Shown here piece after piece: positions 12,699-19,112 of a stretch of 33,001 nt of DNA. A program made the position numbers and the translations under genes. The DNA lies in NCBI RefSeq assembly GCF_040253615.1, contig NZ_JBEJGY010000006.1:1-33001 (forward strand), given 5' to 3'. Under the pieces are notes generated by a model, which was given only the letters and a program-made list of their open reading frames with translations, made no database searches and had not been told where the DNA came from. The stretch comes from Streptomyces sp. Edi4. GTDB lineage: Bacteria > Actinomycetota > Actinomycetes > Streptomycetales > Streptomycetaceae. How positions within the stretch are numbered: the stretch's first letter is position 1; every line of letters begins with the position of its first letter.

Positions 12699-13721
12699 AT
12701 GAGAGTACGAGACGTTTCCCGCCTGGCGCCACATGTGCCAACTCACAATATGGACGATTTCCGGACCCTTCGGGCCCAACTCCTTACCTCTGCGTCCCGC
12801 TACGCGGACCTCGGCATGTACGTCCACCCCTTGCTCGTGGGCGGCAAGGAGCCTCGGTGGCGCGACTGGGAGTCTCGGGCGACTCGCGATCCGGAGCTGA
12901 TCGAGCGGACCTGGAGCCGCGCGCCGTTCAACATCGGCGTGGCTTGTGGACCCTCTCAGCTCATCGCCGTTGACCTTGATGTCCCTCACGACGCCAGCGA
13001 CGTTCCGCCTGCCGGGCTCCCGGACGAGGTCGTCGACGGCTCGACCATGTTCCGCGAGTTCATCCGCCGCACACCGGGCGCCTCGCACAGCCCGACCATG
13101 ACCGTGCGCACCCCCAGCGGCGGTCTTCACCTTGTCTACCGCGCCCCCGGCCAGGGCTCCATCCGCAACACCGCGCGCACCCTGGGCTGGTGCATCGACA
13201 CCCGCGCGGCCGGCGGCTACATCGTCGGAATCGGCTCCGTCGTCGACGGCCGACGCTACGAGCTGCTCACCGGCCCCAGCGAACCGGCCTCGCTGCCCGA
13301 CTGGCTGCTGACCCTGATCACCACAGCTCCCGAGCCACCCAAAGCGGGGCCGCGTCCGAGTCGGGCCGACCTCGATGCCCGTCTGCGGGCCATCCCGGCC
13401 GGGGCGACCCGCGAGCAGCGGTGGGCGCTGGGCATCCTCGCGTCGGAGTGCCGGGAGCTCGCGGGCATGCCGGCTAACTCCGGGCGGAACCAGCGGCTGA
13501 ACCTGGGCGCCTACCGGGCGGGGCAGCTGGTCGCGTCCGGGCTCCTGGACCAGGCCGTCGCCGAGGAACAACTGACGGCGGCCGCAGAGACGTGCGGGCT
13601 CGGCGCCGAATACGCGCACGAGATCGAGAAGACGCTGCGGTCGGGCATGACCGCCGGTCTCGGCCGACCCCGCCGGATGGACGCCCGGTCCGCCGCGCAT
13701 CAGGTCGGCGGTGCCGCGTGA
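12699..13721 (+). CDS. Bifunctional DNA primase/polymerase (prim-pol, 340 aa)
   Basis: Start ATG 12699, with AGGAG about ten bases upstream. An internal ATG at 12750 has no site. The prim-pol (AEP) fold shows its metal-binding motif DLD at 92-94 in LIAVDLDVP, the GGLHLVYR motif with H144, and the third motif around WCIDTRAAGGYIVGIGS (164-180). After a linker that includes PEPPKAGPRPS (encoded by a copy of the dispersed motif) comes a helical C-terminal domain. With the SF3 helicase just downstream it forms the replication module that actinomycete elements of the RepPP type use for primer synthesis and initiation. It is soluble and acts at the origin. It overlaps the next small ORF as GTGA. 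Confidence 0.88.
   Translation: MRVRDVSRLAPHVPTHNMDDFRTLRAQLLTSASRYADLGMYVHPLLVGGKEPRWRDWESRATRDPELIERTWSRAPFNIGVACGPSQLIAVDLDVPHDASDVPPAGLPDEVVDGSTMFREFIRRTPGASHSPTMTVRTPSGGLHLVYRAPGQGSIRNTARTLGWCIDTRAAGGYIVGIGSVVDGRRYELLTGPSEPASLPDWLLTLITTAPEPPKAGPRPSRADLDARLRAIPAGATREQRWALGILASECRELAGMPANSGRNQRLNLGAYRAGQLVASGLLDQAVAEEQLTAAAETCGLGAEYAHEIEKTLRSGMTAGLGRPRRMDARSAAHQVGGAA
13334..13346 (-). repeat. Dispersed polar motif, copy inside prim-pol
   Basis: GCCACCCAAAGCG, i.e. CGCTTTGGGTGGC on the minus strand. It falls in the linker of the prim-pol, coding PPKAG, and is the last copy in the left orientation before the switch. Confidence 0.85.
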
Positions 13722-13903
13722 CCGATCCGGCAGCGCGCGACACTAAGCAGATCCATCCCGTAGACCACGCCTCGGCAATGATCACGGCCCCGGCGACGCT
13801 GCAACGTCCCGGGGCATGGCACCCGAGGACTGATCTCGTATGCAGCACCGTCGTATCCCGTCCGGCCCCGTTGCGTCTTCCGCTGGCGGGGGTGTCGGCA
13901 TGA
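13718..13903 (+). CDS. Bridging small ORF between prim-pol and helicase (61 aa)
   Basis: GTG 13718 overlaps the prim-pol stop (GTGA) and the TGA at 13901-13903 overlaps the helicase ATG at 13900 (ATGA). The predicted product begins VTDPAARDTKQIHPVDHASA and ends RLPLAGVSA. It has no recognisable domain and its ribosome site is weak. The double four-base overlap suggests translation through this stretch carries ribosomes from the prim-pol to the helicase. It may be a real small protein or just a coupling ORF. Confidence 0.5.
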   Translation: MTDPAARDTKQIHPVDHASAMITAPATLQRPGAWHPRTDLVCSTVVSRPAPLRLPLAGVSA

Positions 13904-15411
13904 GCGAGGAAGACGACGTCAATCCGCGCCGTGTGCGCACCCTCCGGCCGGTCCCGTCGCCGACGTCGGCGCCTGATGACGACATGTGGGCTGGCACCGA
14001 GCAGTCGACCACGACCGACCGGCCGTCGGCTCGGCGTGCACGGCCAGTGCGCAAGAAGGTCGAGCACCGCGGGCAACTGCGAATGGCCGAGCGGTTCCTG
14101 GCGGAGCACGGCGACGCCTTGCGGTTCGTGCACGGCCTCGGCTGGCACGAGTGGGACGGCTCGCGCTGGCTCTTCGACGAGCAGCGCGTCGACATGGCGT
14201 ACGCGGTGCGAACCATCAAGACCGCCCTGCTCGCCCTGGAGGACATGAGCGGCGACGAGCGCGACGACCTGTACAAGGACATCCGGCGCTCCGAGTCGGC
14301 GTCCGGCCTGGAGGGGCTGCTGAAGATTGCTTCGGCGCTCGCCCCGATGTCGACGGCGTCGAAGTCGCTGGACGCCGACCCCTACAAGTTCAACACCCCG
14401 GGCGGCACAGTCGACTTGGCGGAGGGGACGATCGAGGAGTGCGACCGCGCAGACCTGATCACCAAGGTGGCCGGGGCGAGCCTGCCCGACGAGGACGAGG
14501 GCGAGCCCGCCGGCGCCCAGGAGTGGGAGCAGTTCCTCGCCCGCATCCTGCCCGACGAAGAGGTTCGGGCCTTCGTGCAGCGGCTGTTCGGCTACGCGAT
14601 GCTCGGCAAGGTGAGCGAGCACGTGATGCCGATCTTCACCGGTACCGGCGCCAACGGTAAGGGCACCTTGCGCGACGCGCTCATGGCAGCGTTCGGGGAC
14701 TACGCCATCGAGGTCGATCCCGCGATGCTCATGGAGTCCAAGCACGAGCGGCACGGCGCGTTCAAGATGCGCCTGCGAGGTGCGCGGCTGACGTTCTGCT
14801 CCGAGACGGAGAAGGGCAAGCGGTTCGCGGAAGCGACCATGAAGCGGCTGGTCGGTGGCGATCCGATCGAAGCGAACCTGATGCACAAGAACCCCATCAC
14901 GTTCGACCCGTCGCACACCCTGATCATGCTGACCAACCACCTGCCGATCGTCTCCGGTGACGACCCAGCCGTGTGGCGACGCATCCTGGTCGTGCCCTTC
15001 GACGTGGTGATCCCCGAGGCCGAGCGCGACGGTGGCCTCCCAGAGCGGCTCAAGAAGGCTGCCCCGGCGGTCCTGGAGTGGGCGTACGCGGGCTGGCAGG
15101 ACTACGCAGAGAAGGGCCTGGCCCCTCCGGAGATCGTCAGGATCAAGACCGAGGAGTACAAGGCGAAGAGCGACGTTCTAGGGCGCTTCCTCGACGAACG
15201 AACGATCTCCTCGCAGTACGGCGTTGTACTCGCACGGGAGCTCTTCTCCGCATGGACAAGCTGGTGCCACGCGAGCGGCGAGCAGCCTGGCAGCGAGGTG
15301 CAGTTCGCAACGTCGATGGCTGAACGGAATTTCCCCTCAAAACGGTCAGCAGCGGGGAAGGTTTACACGGGTCTGATGGTCGCCGGAGACGACTCCTCAG
15401 ACGACTCCTGA
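13900..15411 (+). CDS. SF3/P4-type replicative DNA helicase (503 aa)
   Basis: Start ATG 13900, chosen for the ATGA overlap with the bridging ORF. A further ATG at 13840 has no support. The N-terminal 50 residues are disordered. About 55-200 is the D5/P4 N-terminal region (GDALRFVHGLGWHEWDGSRW, then FNTPGGTVDL). The AAA+ SF3 core follows, with Walker A GTGANGKGT (248-256), Walker B LTFCSE (297-302), sensor LIMLTNHLP (341-349) and a WRR arginine finger (359-361), then a C-terminal winged-helix-like part. Such proteins unwind DNA as hexamers and work with a prim-pol. A perfect terminator follows 22 bases after the stop. It is the last gene of the replication operon. Confidence 0.9.
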   Translation: MSEEDDVNPRRVRTLRPVPSPTSAPDDDMWAGTEQSTTTDRPSARRARPVRKKVEHRGQLRMAERFLAEHGDALRFVHGLGWHEWDGSRWLFDEQRVDMAYAVRTIKTALLALEDMSGDERDDLYKDIRRSESASGLEGLLKIASALAPMSTASKSLDADPYKFNTPGGTVDLAEGTIEECDRADLITKVAGASLPDEDEGEPAGAQEWEQFLARILPDEEVRAFVQRLFGYAMLGKVSEHVMPIFTGTGANGKGTLRDALMAAFGDYAIEVDPAMLMESKHERHGAFKMRLRGARLTFCSETEKGKRFAEATMKRLVGGDPIEANLMHKNPITFDPSHTLIMLTNHLPIVSGDDPAVWRRILVVPFDVVIPEAERDGGLPERLKKAAPAVLEWAYAGWQDYAEKGLAPPEIVRIKTEEYKAKSDVLGRFLDERTISSQYGVVLARELFSAWTSWCHASGEQPGSEVQFATSMAERNFPSKRSAAGKVYTGLMVAGDDSSDDS

Positions 15412-15433
15412 AGCTCCTGCGCAAGCAACACCT

Positions 15434-15463
15434 CAGCCCCCACCGGAAGCCCGGTGGGGGCTG
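15434..15463 (+). terminator. 13-bp-stem terminator after the helicase
   Basis: CAGCCCCCACCGG (15434-15446) and CCGGTGGGGGCTG (15451-15463) are perfectly complementary with loop AAGC, followed by a short T-containing stretch. It marks the end of the replication operon. Confidence 0.85.
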
Positions 15464-15498
15464 TCGCGTGCTGGGGGCCAAAACGCTCTGACCTGCAA

Positions 15499-15585
15499 TA
15501 GTGCTGGGTTGTGATGGGTTTCCCGATAACCTTCCATGTAGGCGCGTATGGAGAGTTTCGGAAAACCCATCACAACCCAGCACTA
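15499..15585. repeat. 23-bp perfect inverted repeat around a 41-base centre
   Basis: The left arm 15499-15521 begins TAGTGCTGGGTTGTGATG and the right arm 15563-15585 is its exact reverse complement. The centre can fold further: CTTCCAT near 15531 with ATGGAG near 15548, and CCGA with TCGG. As DNA it could extrude an 87-base cruciform. As RNA it would be a very stable hairpin. The location next to the replication helicase points to an origin or initiator site rather than a transposon end, as no transposase is near. Confidence 0.85.
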
Positions 15586-15672
15586 GATGCATCATGCAAT
15601 TATAATTTCCTTGATCGTTTGGCCCGACCTAGGTCACTCGGCAACGGTGTTGCTGGTCCCCCCTGCTCCCCC

Positions 15673-15685
15673 CGCTTTGGGTGGC
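15673..15685 (+). repeat. Dispersed polar motif, first copy in plus orientation
   Basis: CGCTTTGGGTGGC, part of CCCCGCTTTGGGTGGCTC. It is the nearest copy to the candidate origin on its right. From here on every copy seen reads on the plus strand. Confidence 0.85.
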
Positions 15686-15884
15686 TCACTCGCGCACGGT
15701 CTAGCGCCGAGTTCTGCGGGCCTCTAGAGGGGTCTGTGGACCTTGCGAGCCCCTCGGCCTGTGGGGTGGCGGCGGAAGGGGCTGGGGCCCCGTCTGGGGG
15801 GCTTGGGTGCCGGTTGTGCTGCTCCCGCAGCAGGGATGGGGGAGGGGGGTAAGTCGGATGCTGGGCGAGATGGTTTGGCGAAGT

Positions 15885-15922
15885 GCTGGCGAGCTGGCGT
15901 GCGAGCTCGCCAGCGAGTCAGG
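15885..15922. repeat. 4-bp-phased CTGG/CGAG tract D
   Basis: In steps of four it reads CTGG, CGAG, CTGG, CGTG, CGAG, CTCG, CCAG, CGAG, TCAG. It overlaps the stop codon of the RHH partition gene (15918) and includes the perfect dyad CTGGCGAG/CTCGCCAG. Confidence 0.7.
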
Positions 15923-16154
15923 TGGTGGGACGTTTGCTGAGCCAGAGCCGCACGGCTTGTTCGAGGCCGTCCTGCATCTCGATGCCGTCGGCGATGCAGG
16001 CGATTTTGAACTCGCGTTGGAGGTCGGCGTCCATGTAGGAGCCGAAGTGCGGGCGGCGCCGGCGGACGGGGTCGGTCTTCCTGGTACTGCTGCGTACCAC
16101 GGGAACGGTTCCGGGTTCGTCGTCCTGGGCGACGTCGAACTTCTTGGGGCTCAT
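15918..16154 (-). CDS. Small ribbon-helix-helix-like partition partner of ParA (78 aa)
   Basis: Start ATG 16154, overlapping the parA stop by four bases (ATGA). The first 35 residues are polar and basic (SSTRKTDPVRRRRPHFGSYMDA). The rest, DADLQREFKIACIADGIEM, QDGLEQAVRLWLSKR, fits an RHH (MetJ/Arc) fold: one beta strand then two helices. Tiny RHH proteins replace ParB in many plasmid ParA systems. They bind arrays of short repeats as the centromere and regulate the operon. Candidate sites are the phased tracts at 15885-15922 and 16985-17056 and the 26-bp palindromes near 17.1 and 17.9 kb. Confidence 0.72.
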   Translation of the reverse strand: MSPKKFDVAQDDEPGTVPVVRSSTRKTDPVRRRRPHFGSYMDADLQREFKIACIADGIEMQDGLEQAVRLWLSKRPTT

Positions 16155-16975
16155 ACGGTGACGCTCCTCTTCTCATAGGTGTCGGCGAGCAGCTCGAAGA
16201 CGGCTCGGAGCTGGCCGGCTTGGCGGCCGCGGACCTGGGCCAGGGGCAGGGCGTTGTTGTCGGCGACCTTGGCGAGCTTGATGCGGGGGATGATCGGGTC
16301 CCAGACGAGGTCGCCGAACAGGGTGCGGATCGAGGCGAGTTGGGCGATGTCGACCGGGGTGGTGTTCTCCATCCGGCTGACGATGACGCCGATCAGTTCC
16401 AGTTCGTCGTTGTGGAGCTGGAACTTGTTGTCGGCGATGTGCTGGCGGACCCGCTTGGCTCCGCGTACGGAGTCCTGCTCGGCCTCGGTGACGATGAGGG
16501 CCTGGTGCGCGGCGGCGAGCGCGAGGTTCGCCAGGTGGAACAGCGACGGCGGGCAGTCGAGGACGGTTTCGTCGAAATCGTCGTCGGCGCCCTGGAGGGC
16601 TTTGGCGAGACGGAGATGAGAGCCGGGCGCGCCGGCCTCGTACATTCGCTCTTCGAGTTCGAGCCAGGCCGGGCAGACCTTGATGCGGTCGGCGTAGTCG
16701 GCGTCCCAGGAAATGTCGCGGATCACGCCGGCCGCGGCGCCCACCTTGTTGGCGAGGATCGCCTCGCTGATGCTGGGCGCGCCCTCCTCGTAGCGGACGC
16801 CGAGTCTGCGGGTGGCGTTGCCCTGGGGGTCCATGTCGACCAGGAGCACCCGCTTCCCCCGCTTGGCCAGCGCCTCGGCCAAGCGGACCGCGGTGGTGCT
16901 CTTCCCGATCCCGCCCTTGTTGTTGAGCACAGCCGTCCGCCGTACGGCCCGCCGTGCCAAAGTCCCTGATGCCAT
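16151..16975 (-). CDS. parA: ParA-family partition ATPase (274 aa)
   Basis: Start ATG 16975, with GGAGGG upstream. Deviant Walker A KGGIGKSTT (20-28), A' motif RVLLVDMDPQGNAT near 43-54, and Walker B in FDETVLDCPPSLFHLANLAL. Later motifs include LIVTEAEQDSVRGAKRV and LIGVIVSRMENTTP. These are hallmark features of the ParA/MinD class, which forms ATP-dependent filaments or gradients on the nucleoid to move plasmid copies apart. It lacks an N-terminal HTH, so it is the small type that leaves repression to its partner, here the overlapping RHH gene. Upstream lie a phased tract and a 26-bp palindrome, the likely operator or centromere region. Confidence 0.9.
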   Translation of the reverse strand: MASGTLARRAVRRTAVLNNKGGIGKSTTAVRLAEALAKRGKRVLLVDMDPQGNATRRLGVRYEEGAPSISEAILANKVGAAAGVIRDISWDADYADRIKVCPAWLELEERMYEAGAPGSHLRLAKALQGADDDFDETVLDCPPSLFHLANLALAAAHQALIVTEAEQDSVRGAKRVRQHIADNKFQLHNDELELIGVIVSRMENTTPVDIAQLASIRTLFGDLVWDPIIPRIKLAKVADNNALPLAQVRGRQAGQLRAVFELLADTYEKRSVTV

Positions 16976-16984
16976 CAGCCCTCC

Positions 16985-17056
16985 TGCTCGTCAGTGAGCC
17001 AGCTCGCCGAATGGCTGGCTCGTCAGCGAGCCAGCATGTCAGGTGAGTGAACCAGC
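16985..17056. repeat. 4-bp-phased CTCG/TCAG tract E upstream of parA
   Basis: In steps of four it reads CTCG, TCAG, TGAG, CCAG, CTCG, CCGA, ATGG, CTGG, CTCG, TCAG, CGAG, CCAG, CATG, TCAG. It contains the dyad CTGGCTCG-TCAG-CGAGCCAG. Directly upstream of parA, it is a good centromere candidate. Confidence 0.75.
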
Positions 17057-17089
17057 ACGGCCCAGACGTCGCCGACCCGCTTCCTAATC

Positions 17090-17115
17090 GCGGACTATCT
17101 AGCTTGATAGACCGC
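17090..17115. promoter_or_regulatory. 26-bp CTAG-type palindrome, site 2 (imperfect)
   Basis: GCGGACTATCTAG and CTTGATAGACCGC match the dyads at 1322 and 17918 with two asymmetric base pairs. It lies 115 bases upstream of the parA start and 42 bases downstream of the 238-aa gene stop, so it may control parA. Confidence 0.75.
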
Positions 17116-17157
17116 AAACAGGCAGGTGAAATGGCCCCTGGCCTGTGTGCTGTGATG

Positions 17158-17874
17158 TCAGTCGGTTGCGGTGTCCGGCTCCGGAGGCGGCTCGGGGAGC
17201 CGGTCGATGGCGCTGCGGAAGATGTCGCCGGTGGTGATGATCTGCCTCTGGAGCTGGGACTTTTTGAGTATGGCGTCGGCGGTGGGGCGCTTGGCGAAGG
17301 CGGCGCAGAGCATGTCGAGAAGGGTGGCGCCGCCTCTGCGCTGGGCCTCGCGCATGATCACGGTGGGGCCGTCGCCCCAGAGTTGCTGCCATTCGAGCAG
17401 GGCCTCGACGGCGGGGGCCGAGACCCAGTGGCAGGAGCGTACGAGCTGCTCGCCGAGTTCAGCGGGCAGTCGTACGGCCATGCGCTCGGTGAGGGTCGTT
17501 GGCTGGTCACCGCTGAACCGGCTGTAGTGCTGGGGGCCGGTTCCGACCCTGCGGCCGGGGGTCGCGACCTGGTCCTCGGGAAGCGGCTCGTACGGGCCGA
17601 GCATCGAGCGTGACCGGAGCTCGGCCCGCACCTCGCGCGCGAGGACCAGGTCGCGGGTGCCGGCCAGCTTGCCCTTCGCGCGGAGCCTGGCCCGCTCCAC
17701 CCGGATCCGGGCGCGGGCCTCGCTCAGGGCCCGGCCCCGCATGTACTTGGTGCCCTCGTCCTCGTGGGCCTGCTTCAGCCAGTCGAGCTCGGCGGTGCGG
17801 GCGGCCGAGACTGCAAAGTTGAGCCGGGCCATGTGCTCGGGCTCGACGGCGACGACGAAGGGGCGAAGCGACAT
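17158..17874 (-). CDS. Orphan protein of the partition region (238 aa)
   Basis: Start ATG 17874. No strong ribosome site is visible. The N-terminal part (MSLRPFVVAVEPEHMARLNF) is followed by long helices rich in Arg/Glu/Ala (about 40-95: SEARARIRVERARLRAKGK), a linker with PQHYSRFSGDQPTTLTE, and a second helical domain (MAVRLPAELGEQLVRSCHWVS, LLDMLCAAFAKRPTADAIL). The segment VRLPAELGEQLVRSC is reminiscent of RHH-type DNA-binding cores, but I cannot assign a family. Two 26-bp palindromes lie in its promoter region and a third behind its stop, so it may be the protein that binds them. It is separate from the parA operon by 180 bases. Confidence 0.7.
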   Translation of the reverse strand: MSLRPFVVAVEPEHMARLNFAVSAARTAELDWLKQAHEDEGTKYMRGRALSEARARIRVERARLRAKGKLAGTRDLVLAREVRAELRSRSMLGPYEPLPEDQVATPGRRVGTGPQHYSRFSGDQPTTLTERMAVRLPAELGEQLVRSCHWVSAPAVEALLEWQQLWGDGPTVIMREAQRRGGATLLDMLCAAFAKRPTADAILKKSQLQRQIITTGDIFRSAIDRLPEPPPEPDTATD

Positions 17875-17882
17875 GGCACCAG

Positions 17883-17908
17883 AGTGTAAGTCTAGCTAGA
17901 TAACCCGC
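17883..17908. promoter_or_regulatory. Degenerate 26-bp palindrome, site 4
   Basis: The centre TCTAGCTAGA (17891-17900) is a perfect dyad and the right end ATAACCCGC resembles the other sites. Its centre is 35 bp from that of the perfect copy at 17918-17943. It overlaps the promoter region of the 238-aa gene. Confidence 0.6.
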
Positions 17909-17917
17909 CACCCTAGG

Positions 17918-17943
17918 GCGCACTATCTAGCTAGATAGTGCGC
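17918..17943. promoter_or_regulatory. 26-bp CTAG-type palindrome, site 3 (perfect)
   Basis: GCGCACTATCTAG (17918-17930) and CTAGATAGTGCGC (17931-17943) form an uninterrupted perfect dyad between the divergent 238-aa and RRQRL-like genes, so a bound protein could control both. Confidence 0.85.
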
Positions 17944-18035
17944 ATCTGTGCAGCTCAGAGCGCATTTTGATAGTTGCGTGAGTGTGTCAGCGGCCCTATC
18001 TTCGGGGCAAGTGCAGCAGCGTCAAGGAGGTCGTA

Positions 18036-19001
18036 GTGTCGTATGTCCCCGCGCTCCCGGATCTCGTCCGCTACACGTGGTGGGGCGGTGTGCCCGAGGG
18101 GTTGTCCACGAAGACCCAGCTCGACGGTCGGGGGCTGCGGCCGGGTTCGGATCCGGTGGGCCAGGTTCTGTACCACGGCAACTGCTACGCGCCGCTGTAC
18201 GAGGACGACAGGGCGGTCGCCAAGCGCGCGTGCTCGCCCGCGCAGCGCGCTGTCCTGGACCGCGCGCGCGAGTTGCAGTACGAGTGTCGGCGCTGCCGGG
18301 CCCGCAGGGATTATCCGTTGGGCCGGGGTCGCTGGTGCGAGCCGTGTTCCTACGCGGTCGCCGTGTACGCCGCCCATGTGAAGGCGCGCCGGTTCGCGCG
18401 TGAACTCGTCGAGGACACCGGCGCCGTGCTCCTGGTGGTGGGGGCCGGGCCCGACGACCAGTCTCCGCCGCAGACCGTGGCCGCCGTCCGCGTCCACGAC
18501 CAGGAGCTGCTTCACGAGGCAGATGCCGGTGCGTACGGCAGCGCCGAGCGGAAGGCTCTGCTGGATCGGCTCGATGTGCTCCTGGACGGGCGCCGGATCG
18601 TCCACGAGACCGACCGTGGCCCGGCCTGCCGCTACCCGTCCATCCTCGTCACGCCGCCCGGTCAGCACCTCCACAGCGACCGGGACACTCACGCCTGGCT
18701 GCGCCCGCACCGCGAGAGCGCCGAGAAGGCGGACTACGTCACCCGGCTGTGGCGGCACTGGTTCGCCTGGACCCGCGATGAGTACTCCTCGATGGCGAGC
18801 GAGCCCTGGGACCGGGAGAGTGGCACCACGCTCGCCTGGGAGCAGACCACCCGGGCCGCCGCCGATGGACGGAGCCTGACCGTGCTCCTGCACCGCATCG
18901 CGGCCGGCACCGAGCCGGTCTGGGAACACGCCCACTGGCTCGCCGACGGCCACGGTGAGCCGGAGCTCTCCTCGACGCGCACCCGCCGCCGGGCCGTCTG
19001 A
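18036..19001 (+). CDS. RRQRL-like zinc-binding protein (321 aa)
   Basis: Start GTG 18036, with a perfect AAGGAGG six bases upstream. The N-terminus (VPALPDLVRYTWWGGVPEGL, then TKTQLDGRGLRPGSDP) follows the pattern of the Streptomyces 'RRQRL motif-containing zinc-binding' proteins, with TKTQL in place of the usual RRQ-type word. A zinc ribbon is visible at C84-x2-C87 and C101-x2-C104. The C-terminal 200 residues hold an alpha/beta domain (DTGAVLLVVGAGP) and a helical tail, unassigned. It is plasmid-associated with no known reaction. It stands alone on the plus strand, divergent from the 238-aa gene with CTAG palindromes between them. Confidence 0.7.
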   Translation: MSYVPALPDLVRYTWWGGVPEGLSTKTQLDGRGLRPGSDPVGQVLYHGNCYAPLYEDDRAVAKRACSPAQRAVLDRARELQYECRRCRARRDYPLGRGRWCEPCSYAVAVYAAHVKARRFARELVEDTGAVLLVVGAGPDDQSPPQTVAAVRVHDQELLHEADAGAYGSAERKALLDRLDVLLDGRRIVHETDRGPACRYPSILVTPPGQHLHSDRDTHAWLRPHRESAEKADYVTRLWRHWFAWTRDEYSSMASEPWDRESGTTLAWEQTTRAAADGRSLTVLLHRIAAGTEPVWEHAHWLADGHGEPELSSTRTRRRAV

Positions 19002-19035
19002 CGGGAGTCCACCGGACCCCGGAGAACTCCCGCCC

Positions 19036-19048
19036 CGCTTTGGGTGGC
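19036..19048 (+). repeat. Dispersed polar motif, plus orientation
   Basis: CGCTTTGGGTGGC in the gap between convergent genes, six bases before a perfect terminator dyad. Confidence 0.85.
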
Positions 19049-19053
19049 CCTTC

Positions 19054-19096
19054 GTGAGCGCCAGCATGACCGCAAGCCGGGAATGCTGGCGCTCAC
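19054..19096. terminator. Bidirectional 14-bp-stem terminator
   Basis: GTGAGCGCCAGCAT (19054-19067) and ATGCTGGCGCTCAC (19083-19096) are exact reverse complements with a 15-base loop. It lies between the plus gene ending at 19001 and the minus gene ending at 19113, so it can stop transcription from both sides. Confidence 0.85.
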
Positions 19097-19112
19097 CCAT
19101 GTCCCGCCCCGG

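Larger units (their letters stand above)
15464..15917. other. Candidate replication origin region
   Basis: This is the gap between convergent genes (helicase plus, RHH protein minus). It contains the 23-bp inverted repeat (15499-15585), an AT-rich patch (about 15586-15622, with GCAATTATAATTTCC) that stands out in a 70% G+C background, a copy of the polar motif (15673-15685) and a G-rich plus strand (about 15768-15852) with several runs of four to six G that could form quadruplexes. It also lies in the interval where the dispersed motif changes direction. These are the usual ingredients of an origin next to its initiator genes, but the assignment is inference. Confidence 0.6.

Noticed and set aside
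13474..14940. 488-aa minus-strand frame
   Set aside because: Antisense of the prim-pol end and the SF3 helicase, whose motifs are unambiguous.
15499..15585. 23-bp inverted repeat as an attenuator or MITE
   Set aside because: The helicase already has a perfect terminator upstream, and no flanking target duplication or TA-type ends are visible. An origin or initiator site fits the context better.
15511..15852. 113-aa plus-strand frame after the helicase
   Set aside because: It starts inside the 23-bp inverted repeat and reads through the AT-rich patch and G-rich tract. No family or ribosome site.
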